Positions 7,560-17,586 are shown, numbered from the stretch's first letter. The stretch: 64,000 nucleotides of DNA from Streptomyces megasporus (GCF_000718985.1 NZ_JODL01000021.1:27442-91441); one strand, 5' to 3'. Numbers and translations are program-made. The notes: generated by a model from the letters alone, not told the origin.

Positions 7560-8660
7560 CTACGGGCCGTCGGTCTCGCGTCCGCCCGGGTGACGGTGGC
7601 GCCAGACCCAGAAGACGGCGCAGGAGACGATCGCCCAGCCGGCCAGCACCAGGTAGGGCTGGACGTGCCGGTGGCCGGGGAAGTAGACGGCCGTGTGCTG
7701 GGCGTTGACGGAGGCGCCCGGGGGAAGCCAGCGGCCGATCGTGCCCAGGGGCGAGGGCAGCAGGGGCCAGGAGACGGCGCCTCCGGAGGAGGGGTTGCCG
7801 ATCAGGACCATCAGGCCCCAGGTGGGGAGCATGGCCCAGCGGCCGATCAGGGTCTGGAACATCGTGAAGACCATGCCGGAGGCGAACATGGTCAGGGCCA
7901 GGATCATCCAGGAGTGGACGAAGGGGAAGTCGACCGCGCCGAGCCCCCAGTCCACGATGGCGGTGATGGAGAAGCCTCCGAGCAGGGAGTACGCGGCCGT
8001 GAAGGCGATCCGCTCGGGCGGGTTCAGTGCCTTGGCGTTGACGCTGAGCTGGATGGCGCCGATGAAGCCGGCGACCACCGCCGCGAGGGTGACGTAGAAC
8101 AGGGCCAGGCCGCGCGGGTCGCCCGGGTCCAGCGGTTTGACGTCCCGCACCGTGACTCGCAGCCCGGTCTCCTCGCCCACGGCCCGGGCGGCCTGCGTCA
8201 GCAGCTCGGCGACGGAGGCGCCGGACGCGCCGGAGACGTTCAGCACCGGCCGTTCCCGATCGAGGTCGGCGGGGACGAGAAGGACGGCGAAGACCTTCTG
8301 GGCCTCCAGGGCGTCCTCGGCCGCCGCGCGAGTGGGGTACTCGTGCAGTTCCAGGGAGGAACGCAGGTCCTCGCTCATGGCGTCCGCGAAGACCTCCGCC
8401 CGCTCCTCGTGCGCCGCGGTGTGGCCGACGACCGCGACGGGGATGCGGCGCGGGGTGGGGTCGGCCATGGCGTAGGTGTACGAACCCGCGAAGAGCCCGG
8501 CCGCCGCACCGATGATCAGCACCAGCACGGTGGCGGGCAGGAAGGGCGACTCCTTGAAACGCCCCCACCACCGGGACACGGTTCCACCGTGGGCACGGGC
8601 ATCATGTGAGTCGGGCGTACCGCGCGGACCGTGCGAGAGGGGGTGGCGCTGGTCGCTCAT
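7560..8660 (-). CDS. ABC-2/YhgE-like multi-pass membrane protein
   Basis: 366 residues from ATG 8660. There is one N-terminal helix (FLPATVLVLIIGAAAGLFAG), a roughly 130-residue extracytoplasmic region, then about five more helices ending with LVLAGWAIVSCAVFWVWRH. This layout is that of ABC-2 type or YhgE/DUF3533 permease-like proteins. No ATPase is adjacent, so its partner is unclear. Divergent from hrpA with about 107 bases between the two starts. Confidence 0.65.
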   Translation of the reverse strand: MSDQRHPLSHGPRGTPDSHDARAHGGTVSRWWGRFKESPFLPATVLVLIIGAAAGLFAGSYTYAMADPTPRRIPVAVVGHTAAHEERAEVFADAMSEDLRSSLELHEYPTRAAAEDALEAQKVFAVLLVPADLDRERPVLNVSGASGASVAELLTQAARAVGEETGLRVTVRDVKPLDPGDPRGLALFYVTLAAVVAGFIGAIQLSVNAKALNPPERIAFTAAYSLLGGFSITAIVDWGLGAVDFPFVHSWMILALTMFASGMVFTMFQTLIGRWAMLPTWGLMVLIGNPSSGGAVSWPLLPSPLGTIGRWLPPGASVNAQHTAVYFPGHRHVQPYLVLAGWAIVSCAVFWVWRHRHPGGRETDGP

Positions 8661-8767
8661 GCGCCTCACCCTAGCCAGACAAATGCCCCACAAGACCGCA
8701 TAGCGCCCGAAGGTCCCGGTGAATTGATTCGCTCGGCACTCGGCGCGGGTGCGATCCTGGAGTCCGT

Positions 8768-11700
8768 ATGTCCACTGTGTCTGATCCCACCCTCCCCGCC
8801 CTCCTGGAACGGCTGACCGAGCTGATGCCGCGCGACCGGCAGCGGCTGGGGCGGCGGCTGGACGGCACCCGCCGCATCCGCAAGCCGGAGGCGCGGCAGG
8901 CCGTCCTGGCCGAGATCGCCTCCGAGATCGAGCAGGCAGAGCTGCGCGTCGCCGTGCGGCGGGACGCCGTGCCCGCGATCGACTACCCCGAGCAGCTCCC
9001 CGTCAGCCAGAAGAAGGACGAGATCCTGGCGGCGATACGGGACCACCAGGTGGTGATCGTCGCCGGTGAGACGGGCTCGGGGAAGACCACGCAGATCCCC
9101 AAGATCTGCCTGGAGCTGGGGCGCGGGGTGAAGGGCCTGATCGGCCACACCCAACCGAGGCGGATCGCGGCCCGCACGGTGGCCGAGCGCGTCGCCGAGG
9201 AACTGCGCACCCCGCTGGGCGAGGCGGTGGGCTGGAAGGTCCGCTTCACCGACCAGGTGGGTGAGAACACCCTGGTCAAGCTGATGACGGACGGCATCCT
9301 GCTCGCCGAGATCCAGACCGACCGCGAGCTGCGCCAGTACGACACGATCATCATCGACGAGGCACACGAGCGCAGCCTCAACATCGACTTCCTGCTGGGC
9401 TACCTCGCCCGGCTCCTGCCGCGCCGTCCGGACCTGAAGGTCGTGATCACCTCCGCGACCATCGACCCCGAGCGGTTCTCCCGACACTTCGGCGACGCCC
9501 CGATCATCGAGGTGTCCGGCCGCACCTACCCGGTGGAGGTCCGCTACCGGCCGCTGCTGGAGGAGGAGGGGGACAACCCGGACCGGGACCAGATCACCGC
9601 GATCTGCGACGCGGTGGACGAGCTCCAGGCGGAGGGGCCGGGCGACATCCTGGTCTTCCTCTCCGGTGAGCGGGAGATCCGCGACACCGCCGACGCGCTG
9701 AACAAGAAGAACCTCCGCTTCACGGAGGTGCTGCCGCTGTACGCGCGGCTGTCGCACGCCGAGCAGCACCGCGTCTTCCAGCGGCACAGCGGGCGGCGGA
9801 TCGTGCTGGCCACCAACGTGGCCGAGACGTCGCTGACCGTCCCGGGCATCAAGTACGTCATCGACACCGGCACCGCCCGCATCTCCCGCTACAGCCACCG
9901 CACCAAGGTCCAGCGGCTGCCCATCGAGCCGATCTCCCAGGCCAGCGCCAACCAGCGCAAGGGGCGCTGTGGACGCACCTCGGACGGCATCTGCGTCCGG
10001 CTGTACTCCGAGGAGGACTTCCTCTCCCGTCCGGAGTTCACCGACCCGGAGATCCTGCGGACGAACCTGGCGTCCGTCATCCTCCAGATGACCGCGGCCG
10101 GGCTCGGCGACATCGAGCGCTTCCCCTTCATCGACCCGCCGGACCACCGCAGCATCAAGGCCGGCGTGCAACTGCTGGAGGAGCTGGGTGCCCTCGACCC
10201 CAAGCAGAAGGACCCGCGCAAGCGGTTGACGGAGACGGGCCGGAAGCTGGCCCAGTTCCCGGTGGACCCGCGGCTGGCCCGGATGGTGCTGGAGGCCGAC
10301 CGCAACGGCTGCGTCCGCGAGGTCATGGTGATCGCCGCGGCCCTGTCCATCCAGGACCCGCGCGAGCGTCCCGCCGACAAGCAGCAGCAGGCCGACCAGC
10401 AGCACGCCCGTTTCCGGGACGAGAACAGCGACTTCATCACCCTGCTCAACCTGTGGAAGTACGTGCGGGAGCGGCAGAAGGAGCTGTCCTCCTCGGCCTT
10501 CCGTCGCATGTGCAAGTCGGAGTTCCTCAACTACCTGCGCATACGCGAATGGCAGGACATCTACCTCCAGCTCCGTCAGGTCGCGAAGTCCATGGGCATC
10601 CACCTGAACGACCAGGAGGCGGCCCCCGACCACGTCCACCAGTCGCTGCTGGCCGGACTGCTGTCGCACATCGGGCTCAAGGACGCCGGGGGCGAAGGCG
10701 CGAAGAACGCCACGAACAGCACCACGAAGAACGCCGCGAAGAACAACGAGTACCTGGGCGCGCGCAGCGCCAAGTTCGCGATCTTCCCCGGTTCGGCGCT
10801 GTTCAAGAAGCCACCGCGCTGGGTGATGTCGGCCGAACTGGTGGAGACCTCGCGGCTGTGGGCGCGGGTCAACGCGAAGATCGACCCGGACTGGATCGAG
10901 CCGCTCGCCGGGCACCTGGTCAAACGCACCTACAGCGAGCCGCACTGGGAGCAGCGGCAGGCGGCGGTGATGGCGTACGAGAAGGTGACGCTCTACGGCA
11001 TCCCGATCGTCGCGCAGCGCAAGGTGAACTACGGGCGCATCGACCCGGAGACCAGCCGTGACCTGTTCATCCGTCACGCGCTGGTGGAGGGCGACTGGCG
11101 CACCCACCACCAGTTCTTCCGGGAGAACCGCAAACTGCTGGACGAGGTCGAGGAGTTGGAGCACCGGGCCCGACGGCGCGACATCCTCGTCGACGACGAG
11201 ACGCTGTTCGACTTCTACGACCGGCGCATCCCCGAGCACGTGGTCTCCGGCGCGCACTTCGACTCCTGGTGGAAGAAGAAGCGCCACGACGAGCCGGACC
11301 TGCTCAACTTCGAGAAGTCGATGCTCATCAACGAGCGGGCCGAGGAGGTCACCAAGGCCGACTACCCGGACGTCTGGCAGCAGGGGCAGCTCAGGCTCCG
11401 GGTGACGTACCAGTTCGAGCCGGGCACGGACGCCGACGGCGTGACCGTCCACGTCCCGCTCCAGGTGCTCAACCAGGTCGCCTCCGAGGGGTTCGACTGG
11501 CAGATCCCGGGCCTGCGCGAGGACCTGGTCACCGAGCTGATCCGCTCCCTGCCCAAGGCGATCCGCCGCAACTGCGTGCCCGCGCCCAACTTCGCCCGGC
11601 GCTTCCTGGAGATGGTCTCCGACGGCGGCCGGGTGCCCGAGCGGACGCTGCGGGAGCCGCTGACGGCCGTGCTGGCGCGCGAGTTGACGCGGATGACGGG

Positions 11701-12787
11701 CGTACGGGTGGAGCAGGACGACTTCGATCTCTCCAAGGTCCCCGACCACCTGAAGATCACCTTCCGGGTGGTGGACGAGCGTCGCCGCAAGCTCTCCGGC
11801 GATTCCGAGAGCAAGGACCTGGAGGAGCTGAGGGTCGCCCTGCGGCCCCGCACCCGGGCCGCCCTGTCCAAGGCGTTCGACTCCGCGAAGGAGGGGCCCC
11901 GCGTCGAGCAGCGCACCGGGCTGACCTCCTGGACGATCGGCACACTCCCCCGTACTTTCGAGACCCGGCGGGCGGGGCAGCCGGTCAAGGCGTATCCGGC
12001 GCTGACGGACGACGGCGACTCGGTGTCGGTGAAGCTCTTCGACACCGAGGAGGAGCAGCGGCAGGCGATGTGGCGCGGCACTCGCCGGCTCGTCCTGCTG
12101 AACCTGCCCTCCAACCCCGCCAAGTTCGCCCAGGACCGGCTCTCCAACCACGACCGGCTGGCTCTCGCGGCCTCCCCGCACGGCAGTGTCCAGGCCCTGT
12201 TCGACGACTGCGTGACGGCCGCCGCCGACCGCCTGTTGGCGGCGCACGGCGGTCCGGCCTGGGATGAGGAGGGCTTCCGCAAGCTCTTCGACGCGGTGCG
12301 CGCCGACATCGTCGACGCGACGGTGGCGACCGTCCGCCAGGTACGGGAAGTGCTCGCCGCCTGGCAGACGTGTGAGCGCCGCCTGAAGACTCCTCAACTG
12401 TCGGGCAGTCCGGCACTCGTGCCGAATCTGGCGGACGTGCGGGAGCAGCTCTCGGAGCTGATCCGCCCCGGCTTCGTGACCGAGCACGGCGCCAAACGCC
12501 TGCCGGACCTGCTGCGTTACCTGGTGGCCGTGGACCGCCGTCTCCAGCAGCTCCCCACCAACGTCGATCGGGACCGTGCCCGGATGGCGAAGGTGAAGGA
12601 GATGCGGGACGAGTACGAGTGGCTGCTGGAGCAGTTCCCGCCGGGGCGGCCGGTGCCGCGCGAGGCGAGGGAGATCCGCTGGATGATCGAGGAACTGCGG
12701 GTGAGCTACTTCGCGCACGCCCTGGGCACGGCGTACCCGGTGTCGGACAAGCGCATCGTCAAGGCCGTGGACGCGGCGGCGCCGTAG
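8768..12787 (+). CDS. hrpA: ATP-dependent RNA helicase HrpA (DEAH box)
   Basis: 1,339 residues, the usual length for bacterial HrpA. Walker A AGETGSGKTTQ lies at about 99-109, the DEAH box IIIDEAHERSLN near 195-206, SAT near 232, and the motif VI region QRKGRCGRTSDG near 395. The HA2/OB-fold region and the long DUF3418 C-terminal domain follow. An Asn/Lys/Thr-rich low-complexity insertion (KNATNSTTKNAAKNN) sits near residue 645. It likely acts in RNA remodelling or ribosome rescue in the cytoplasm. The ATG at 8768 is used; no close Shine-Dalgarno site is obvious. Confidence 0.95.
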   Translation: MSTVSDPTLPALLERLTELMPRDRQRLGRRLDGTRRIRKPEARQAVLAEIASEIEQAELRVAVRRDAVPAIDYPEQLPVSQKKDEILAAIRDHQVVIVAGETGSGKTTQIPKICLELGRGVKGLIGHTQPRRIAARTVAERVAEELRTPLGEAVGWKVRFTDQVGENTLVKLMTDGILLAEIQTDRELRQYDTIIIDEAHERSLNIDFLLGYLARLLPRRPDLKVVITSATIDPERFSRHFGDAPIIEVSGRTYPVEVRYRPLLEEEGDNPDRDQITAICDAVDELQAEGPGDILVFLSGEREIRDTADALNKKNLRFTEVLPLYARLSHAEQHRVFQRHSGRRIVLATNVAETSLTVPGIKYVIDTGTARISRYSHRTKVQRLPIEPISQASANQRKGRCGRTSDGICVRLYSEEDFLSRPEFTDPEILRTNLASVILQMTAAGLGDIERFPFIDPPDHRSIKAGVQLLEELGALDPKQKDPRKRLTETGRKLAQFPVDPRLARMVLEADRNGCVREVMVIAAALSIQDPRERPADKQQQADQQHARFRDENSDFITLLNLWKYVRERQKELSSSAFRRMCKSEFLNYLRIREWQDIYLQLRQVAKSMGIHLNDQEAAPDHVHQSLLAGLLSHIGLKDAGGEGAKNATNSTTKNAAKNNEYLGARSAKFAIFPGSALFKKPPRWVMSAELVETSRLWARVNAKIDPDWIEPLAGHLVKRTYSEPHWEQRQAAVMAYEKVTLYGIPIVAQRKVNYGRIDPETSRDLFIRHALVEGDWRTHHQFFRENRKLLDEVEELEHRARRRDILVDDETLFDFYDRRIPEHVVSGAHFDSWWKKKRHDEPDLLNFEKSMLINERAEEVTKADYPDVWQQGQLRLRVTYQFEPGTDADGVTVHVPLQVLNQVASEGFDWQIPGLREDLVTELIRSLPKAIRRNCVPAPNFARRFLEMVSDGGRVPERTLREPLTAVLARELTRMTGVRVEQDDFDLSKVPDHLKITFRVVDERRRKLSGDSESKDLEELRVALRPRTRAALSKAFDSAKEGPRVEQRTGLTSWTIGTLPRTFETRRAGQPVKAYPALTDDGDSVSVKLFDTEEEQRQAMWRGTRRLVLLNLPSNPAKFAQDRLSNHDRLALAASPHGSVQALFDDCVTAAADRLLAAHGGPAWDEEGFRKLFDAVRADIVDATVATVRQVREVLAAWQTCERRLKTPQLSGSPALVPNLADVREQLSELIRPGFVTEHGAKRLPDLLRYLVAVDRRLQQLPTNVDRDRARMAKVKEMRDEYEWLLEQFPPGRPVPREAREIRWMIEELRVSYFAHALGTAYPVSDKRIVKAVDAAAP

Positions 12788-12888
12788 CGCCACGACCACG
12801 GTCGGTGAGTTCGCCTAATGACCCTGAGCTGCTGTAGAGTCTCTTCTCGCAGCTCGGAGATCCGACGGAGATCCGACTGTGGTTTCCA

Positions 12889-12963
12889 GGTCCTGTGGAG
12901 CAGTTTGGAGTGCTCGCCACCCTGTCAAGGTGGAGGCCGCGGGTTCAAATCCCGTCAGGACCG
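12889..12963 (+). tRNA. tRNA-Asp (GUC), copy 2
   Basis: All 75 bases are identical to the copy at 1932-2006, with different flanks. It stands alone downstream of hrpA and is followed at once by its own terminator. Confidence 0.95.
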
Positions 12964-12970
12964 CCCTCGC

Positions 12971-13003
12971 AACGGCCCGAGTCCCCAGCGGACTCGGGCC
13001 GTT
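12971..13003 (+). terminator. tRNA-Asp terminator
   Basis: Stem AACGGCCCGAGTCC pairs with GGACTCGGGCCGTT, starting 8 bases after the tRNA. Confidence 0.75.
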
Positions 13004-13171
13004 GGCTGTTCTTCTCCCCTTTCCCGTCCTTCCGCGCCCCTCCTCGCCCCTCCCTCCCTTTCCCGCCGTTTTCCCGTCACCGCTCCGGCACCTTCCCGTG
13101 CCATGTGCCGGCGGGCCGTCTTGACGCCCCGGCGGGGTGCGGGTACCCCTGCTACAAGGGAGGTGGGCGCC

Positions 13172-13483
13172 ATGCCGACTACTCCGAATCCCCCTCGCTC
13201 CCCGCGGCACGAGATACGGGCCCTGCTGAGGGCCCATCTGGCGGCCGCGGCCCGCTACGGTCACGCGACCCACCGTTGTCCGGTCTGCCACCGGTTGCGG
13301 CTCCTGGCGATGGAGCCGGCGAACGAGCGCCCCCGGGCGCGTCCCGAACCCGAACTCTCCCCCGAGCCTTCCCCCGACGGTCCTCCGTCTCCGTCTCCGT
13401 CGCCGGCGGTCGCCACACCGGGTGAGGCGGTGGCGGACGAGGAACAGGGCGAGGGTGAACCGGCCACCGTGGGCGGGCGGTGA
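13172..13483 (+). CDS. Small conserved actinobacterial protein (DUF6274-like)
   Basis: 103 residues, preceded by a strong AAGGGAGGTG ribosome site. The N-terminal half carries RHEIRALLRAHLAAAARYGH and then a CPVCHRL knuckle (Cys-x-x-Cys), typical of a small zinc-binding or regulatory protein in the bldC neighbourhood of streptomycetes. The C-terminal half is a disordered Pro/Ser/Glu tail. The DUF6274 name is from memory of this locus. Function unknown. Confidence 0.65.
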   Translation: MPTTPNPPRSPRHEIRALLRAHLAAAARYGHATHRCPVCHRLRLLAMEPANERPRARPEPELSPEPSPDGPPSPSPSPAVATPGEAVADEEQGEGEPATVGGR

Positions 13484-13592
13484 GCCGGCCGACCGCATGC
13501 CGCTTTCCGGCCGTCATGGCCCCGGAAGCGAGCCGTCGTACGCTTATTTCCCATTACCGCACGGTAGTTGCCGCGAGCAAGAGGTGTGCGCT

Positions 13593-13778
13593 GTGACGGG
13601 AGTCACCGAATCGGTTCACCAAGAGGGGGAATTCACCCCCTTCTCCGGCTCGCCAAATTTAATATGTGCCATTGCACAGCTCGCTCCCGGCGGCCTTCCC
13701 CACGGTCCCGCCGCACTCCCCGCGCGGCCGAAGGACACTCGACGGGTGATCAACTTGCCGCTGGAGCACGTCAGTTGA
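13593..13778 (+). CDS. Possible small protein with a TTA leucine codon
   Basis: A 61-codon frame from GTG 13593 with GAGG about 8 bases upstream. Its TGA stop lies 1 base before a very strong hairpin, the arrangement expected of a real gene end. Codon 23 is TTA (13659-13661), the codon read only by the bldA tRNA in Streptomyces, so expression could depend on development. The product (VTGVTESVHQEGEF ... RRVINLPLEHVS) matches no family I know. It may be only a leader or promoter region. Confidence 0.4.
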   Translation: MTGVTESVHQEGEFTPFSGSPNLICAIAQLAPGGLPHGPAALPARPKDTRRVINLPLEHVS

Positions 13779-13779
13779 C

Positions 13780-13836
13780 GCGTGGAGGCCCCTGTGGCCG
13801 GAGGCTTTCGACCTCCGGCCACAGGGGCCTCCACGC
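13780..13836. terminator. Perfect 25-bp stem-loop between the small ORF and bldC
   Basis: GCGTGGAGGCCCCTGTGGCC plus GGAGG pairs perfectly with its complement across the 7-base loop CTTTCGA. No U-tract follows on either strand. Its position between the plus-strand ORF and the end of minus-strand bldC suits a bidirectional terminator. Confidence 0.75.
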
Positions 13837-13977
13837 ATACGAAAGACCGCACTGGGCCCGGCGGAGCCCAGCGCGGTCGATGTTCAGACCACGTGGGGGA
13901 CACTGGCCTGACAGGTGGTGCGGACGGGCGATGGAGCGGGATGGGGGTCCCTGTACGCCCGTTTTCTACGGGGTTGT

Positions 13978-14184
13978 TCAGCCCTCGCTGCGCTGCTGCG
14001 GGATACCCGCCAGCAGGGCGCGCACCTCCGCCTCGCGGTAGCGGCGGTGCCCTCCGAGCGTGCGGATGGACGTGAGCTTGCCTGCCTTGGCCCAGCGCGT
14101 GACCGTCTTCGGGTCCACACGGAACATGGTGGCGACCTCAGCCGGGGTCAGCAGCGGCTCGGCATCAGGGGTGCGAGCGGTCAT
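13978..14184 (-). CDS. bldC: Developmental transcription regulator BldC
   Basis: 68 residues, MTARTPDAEPLLTPAEVATM onward, matching BldC of S. coelicolor almost completely as I remember it. It is a MerR-like winged-helix DNA-binding domain without an effector domain (helices around TPAEVATMFRVDPKTVTRWA, then GGHRRYREAEV). BldC binds cooperatively to direct repeats and holds back the switch from vegetative growth to sporulation. The start at 14184 follows a GAGGAGG site; the longer upstream frame is not needed. Confidence 0.97.
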   Translation of the reverse strand: MTARTPDAEPLLTPAEVATMFRVDPKTVTRWAKAGKLTSIRTLGGHRRYREAEVRALLAGIPQQRSEG

Positions 14185-14682
14185 GAGCGGCCTCCTCGGG
14201 AGAACCGAACCATCACGGTTCTTTCCTCTAAATTCTGCACCTTGACCCACGTTGCCCGAAATGGCGGACGCGGGCCGAGTCGGTTATAGGACGAACGGCT
14301 TGTCCTCGGCACTACAACTACACCATCTGTCCAGCCACGTCGGCCAAACCGATGGAATTGCCCTCGCAGGTGTCCAACCTCGGCGGAACCCGATGGACCA
14401 TGCCATAACGGACAGTCACTCCATCGTGACGATCGGTTACAACGTGAGCAGAGCCCTTCAGCCCCCGAGGAGACGTGCAATACCGATGGTTCCGACCTTG
14501 GTTGGCCGGATGAAGCCCTCTCCGGACTCCTTGTCCTATTTTGACACGAGAGGTGACCTTGATGACAAGACCCCGGTAAGTGCTTTCCATCACGCTTGAG
14601 CCGATAACCCGGATCGCGAGGATCGAGAAGGCCCTTCACGCGCGGAGCGCACGCGCCCCCAAAACACCGTCACCGGCACGCC
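14185..14682. other. bldC upstream region (about 500 bases, no gene)
   Basis: This sequence is relatively A/T-rich for the window and contains the bldC leader and presumed promoter. No frame has Streptomyces-like codon bias. No clear -35/-10 pair could be assigned with confidence. Confidence 0.5.
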
Positions 14683-15546
14683 TCAACTGGCCAGCCCTCG
14701 TTGGCGCACCGCCCGCCAGCGCTCGGTCAGCCGCTCGTACGCGGCACTCGCCCGCTCCCCGTCCCCCTCGCGCAGTGCCGCCAGGCCCTCCGCGGTGTCG
14801 GCCGCGGAGTGATCCGCGGCGAGTTGCTCCTCGGAGATGGTATACACCAGTCCGCCGTAGTCCAGTTCCACCAGCGAACGGGGGTGGAACTCCTCGAGCC
14901 AGCGCCCCACGTCCACCAGCGCCTCGACGAGCGGATTGTCCTCCAACTTCTCGCGCAAAACCTTCAGTCCGCGCGCCACCCGCCGCCGGGCCTGCACCAT
15001 CGGGGTGCGGTACCGCAGGACGAGCGACTCCTCCCCGCCGCTCCCGACGCCTCCGCCCGTCCCCTTGCCGTACTCGCGTTCCTCGTCCGCGAACAGCACG
15101 AACCAACGGATCGGGACGTGCCACGCCGCCGAGCGGATCCACGGCCTGGCGTCCGGGTTCCGCTCGCGCCAACGGTCGTAGTCCGCCGCCGCCTCACGCC
15201 GCACCACCGGTGGCACCGCCGCGTCCAGGACCGGCGCCGGCAGTTCGTCGCCGACCCGGGACAGCGCCTGCCAACCGCGCAGCCTGGTCCGCCAGGGACA
15301 GACGCAGAGCACCCCGTCCACCTCGGCGACGAACGCGTCCGCGCTCTCGCGCACCGGCACCACCACGGGCGGCACCGGCACCAGATCCGCCAGGGATCGG
15401 CGCAGTTCGTCCTGGGCGCCGGGCAGTCGATCGCGTCTGGCGTAGCGGGCCCAGTGCGAGCGCTCCGGCTCGGGGAAAGCGGCCAGCGGTTCGTAGACCC
15501 GCAGGTACGACGCGTACGGGACGACCACCGGAGTAGTGAGGGCCAC
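14683..15546 (-). CDS. Conserved hypothetical protein next to vdh
   Basis: 287 residues from GTG 15546, which has GGAGG about 8 bases upstream. Soluble, rich in Trp, Arg and Glu, with no signal peptide or membrane segment. Recognisable blocks are [20 protein letters not shown] at the N-terminus, [19 protein letters not shown] in the middle and [20 protein letters not shown] near the end. Similar proteins occupy the same place between bldC and vdh in other streptomycetes, as I recall. Function unknown. Transcribed divergently from vdh. Confidence 0.75.
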   Translation of the reverse strand: MALTTPVVVPYASYLRVYEPLAAFPEPERSHWARYARRDRLPGAQDELRRSLADLVPVPPVVVPVRESADAFVAEVDGVLCVCPWRTRLRGWQALSRVGDELPAPVLDAAVPPVVRREAAADYDRWRERNPDARPWIRSAAWHVPIRWFVLFADEEREYGKGTGGGVGSGGEESLVLRYRTPMVQARRRVARGLKVLREKLEDNPLVEALVDVGRWLEEFHPRSLVELDYGGLVYTISEEQLAADHSAADTAEGLAALREGDGERASAAYERLTERWRAVRQRGLAS

Positions 15547-15747
15547 GGGTTTCTTCCTCCCGGAGCGGTTGGTCGAGCGTGGACGACGGCAGTTCGATAC
15601 CCCGATCGTGGCACCGATTCCGCTTCGCTGTACCCCCGGGGGCCGGCAAGCCGTACCCTCGTGCCATCCGGCCCGCCCCCGTGGTCTCCGCCACAAGCGG
15701 GGAGAATCGGGAGGGCATCCCTTCCGCGACATACAGGAGTCACCACC

Positions 15748-16881
15748 GTGACTGACGTACGTCCCGCCGTCAGCGCCGACGGACCGGTCGAAACCAAGGC
15801 CCTGCACACCCTGTTCCACTCCGACCAGGGCGGCCACGAACAGGTCGTGCTCTGCCAGGACCACGAGAGCGGTCTGAAGGCCGTCATCGCCATCCACTCC
15901 ACCGCCCTGGGCCCGGCCCTCGGCGGCACCCGGTTCCACTCCTACGCCTCCGCCGACGATCCCGAGGAGGCCGCCGTCCTGGACGCGCTCAACCTCGCCC
16001 GGGGCATGTCGTACAAGAACGCCCTCGCAGGACTGGAGCACGGCGGCGGCAAGGCCGTGATCATCGGCGATCCCGACCAGCTCAAGAGCGAGGCGCTGCT
16101 GGAGGCCTACGGACGCTTCGTGGCCTCCCTCGGTGGCCGCTACGTCACCGCGTGCGACGTGGGCACCTACGTGCAGGATATGGACGTGATCTCGCGCACC
16201 TGCCGCTGGGTCACCGGCCGCTCCCCCGAGAACGGCGGCGCGGGCGACTCCTCGGTGCTCACCTCCTTCGGCGTCTTCCAGGGCATGCGGGCCAGCGCGA
16301 AGCACCTGTGGGGCGAGCCCACGCTGCGCGGTCGCAAGGTCGGCGTCTCCGGCATCGGCAAGGTCGGCCGGCACCTGGTGGAGCACCTCGTCAAGGACGG
16401 CGCCGAGGTCGTGGTCACGGACGTGCGCCCCGAGGCGGTGGACGCCATCCGCGCGGCGCACCCGGAGGTGACCGCGGTCGCCGACACCGACACGCTGATC
16501 CGCACCGAGGGCCTTGATGTGTACGCGCCCTGCGCGCTCGGCGGTGCCCTGAACGACGAGACCGTTCCGGTCCTCACCGCCAAGGCGGTCTGCGGCGCGG
16601 CCAACAACCAGCTCGCCCATCCGGGCGTCGAGAAGGCCCTCGCCGACCGGGGCGTCCTCTACGCGCCGGACTACGTGGTGAACTCCGGCGGCGTGATCCA
16701 GGTGGCGGACGAGCTCCACGGCTTCGACTTCGCTCGTGCGAAGGCAAAGGCCGAAAAAATCTACGACACCACCCTCTCGATCTTCGAGCGCGCCAAGGCC
16801 GACGGGGTGCCCCCGGCGGTCGCGGCGGACCGCATCGCCGAGCAGCGGATGGCTGACGCCCGACGGGCCGGCCGGTCCTGA
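15748..16881 (+). CDS. vdh: Valine (branched-chain amino acid) dehydrogenase
   Basis: 377 residues of the Glu/Leu/Phe/Val dehydrogenase family. It catalyses NAD-dependent oxidative deamination of valine, leucine and isoleucine to 2-oxo acids, feeding acyl-CoA precursors. The substrate site shows the glycine-rich [11 protein letters not shown] with the catalytic lysine, and [12 protein letters not shown]. The Rossmann fingerprint is [12 protein letters not shown] near residue 200. The end [17 protein letters not shown] is typical. Start GTG 15748 follows ACAGGAG. The 200-base divergent region upstream should carry its promoter. Confidence 0.96.
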   Translation: MTDVRPAVSADGPVETKALHTLFHSDQGGHEQVVLCQDHESGLKAVIAIHSTALGPALGGTRFHSYASADDPEEAAVLDALNLARGMSYKNALAGLEHGGGKAVIIGDPDQLKSEALLEAYGRFVASLGGRYVTACDVGTYVQDMDVISRTCRWVTGRSPENGGAGDSSVLTSFGVFQGMRASAKHLWGEPTLRGRKVGVSGIGKVGRHLVEHLVKDGAEVVVTDVRPEAVDAIRAAHPEVTAVADTDTLIRTEGLDVYAPCALGGALNDETVPVLTAKAVCGAANNQLAHPGVEKALADRGVLYAPDYVVNSGGVIQVADELHGFDFARAKAKAEKIYDTTLSIFERAKADGVPPAVAADRIAEQRMADARRAGRS

Positions 16882-17201
16882 CCCACGGGCCTCACGCTGA
16901 CCGAACGCCCACCGGGACGTCACTCACGGTGACGGGTGGTGAGGGGGAGACATCCCTCACCACCCCTGGGCGGGTGACCGGGCGGACAGAAGGTAAAATC
17001 GTCACTGACCAGCGAAGAAATGGTCACCAGGCGGGGCGGGCACCTGCCGTGTCGTGCGGGCGGCGTACCGTACGGGCACGGAAGCAGGTACCGTTGAAGC
17101 TCCACGGACGGTCTCTCGATCGCATCGAGGGTCCGCTCCGCATCGTGAACGCGTGTCAAGACTCTGGGGCCGTTGAGCCCCGTCGTTGAGGGGGTCGAGC
17201 C
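16882..17201. other. 320-base intergenic region, vdh to DUF3073 gene
   Basis: No gene. A GGTAAAAT stretch near 16991 could be part of a -10 element. A partial inverted repeat built on CGATCGCATCG lies near 17118. Probably the promoter and leader of the downstream DUF3073 gene. Confidence 0.4.
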
Positions 17202-17480
17202 ATGGGGCGCGGCCGGGCCAAGGCCAAGCAGACAAAGGTCGCCCGCCAGCTGAAGTACAACAGCGGTGGGACTGATCTTGCACGCCTGGCTGAGGAGCTG
17301 GGCGCATCGACGTCGAGTCAGCCGCCGAACGGCGGACGGTTCGAGGACGATGAGCTGGACGACCCGTACGCACGGTACGCGGATCTGTACAACGACGACG
17401 ATGAGGACGCGGAGGACGACGACCAGTCGCCCGACGCGCGCCACTCCTCCTCCCAGTCGAACCACCGACGCCGCGCCTGA
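17202..17480 (+). CDS. DUF3073 family protein
   Basis: 92 residues. The basic N-terminus MGRGRAKAKQTKVARQLKYN and the following LARLAEELG are diagnostic of DUF3073, a small actinobacterial family of unknown role. The second half is very acidic (runs of Asp) and ends in Ser/His/Arg. A charged, probably disordered cytoplasmic protein. Confidence 0.9.
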   Translation: MGRGRAKAKQTKVARQLKYNSGGTDLARLAEELGASTSSQPPNGGRFEDDELDDPYARYADLYNDDDEDAEDDDQSPDARHSSSQSNHRRRA

Positions 17481-17524
17481 CGCCGTCGTCCACTGAACAC
17501 AGCGGTCTCATACCGATCACCACC

Positions 17525-17552
17525 ACCCGGTCCGGGTCACACCGGACCGGGT
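17525..17552. terminator. Bidirectional terminator between DUF3073 gene and purM
   Basis: An 11-bp stem ACCCGGTCCGG pairing with CCGGACCGGGT across a 6-base loop, then TTTT on the plus strand. Confidence 0.75.
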
Positions 17553-17586
17553 TTTGGTGCACTCTCGTTCCGGTCATGCCGCTCGC

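Noticed and set aside
8666..12799. 1,377-residue open frame on the minus strand opposite hrpA
   Set aside because: His/Arg/Leu/Val-rich antisense shadow of a GC-rich gene with no domain motifs; hrpA on the plus strand is unambiguous.
14701..15747. Plus-strand extension upstream of vdh giving a 726-residue frame
   Set aside because: Only the part from GTG 15748 is homologous to valine dehydrogenase and has a ribosome site; the extension is antisense to the minus-strand hypothetical gene.
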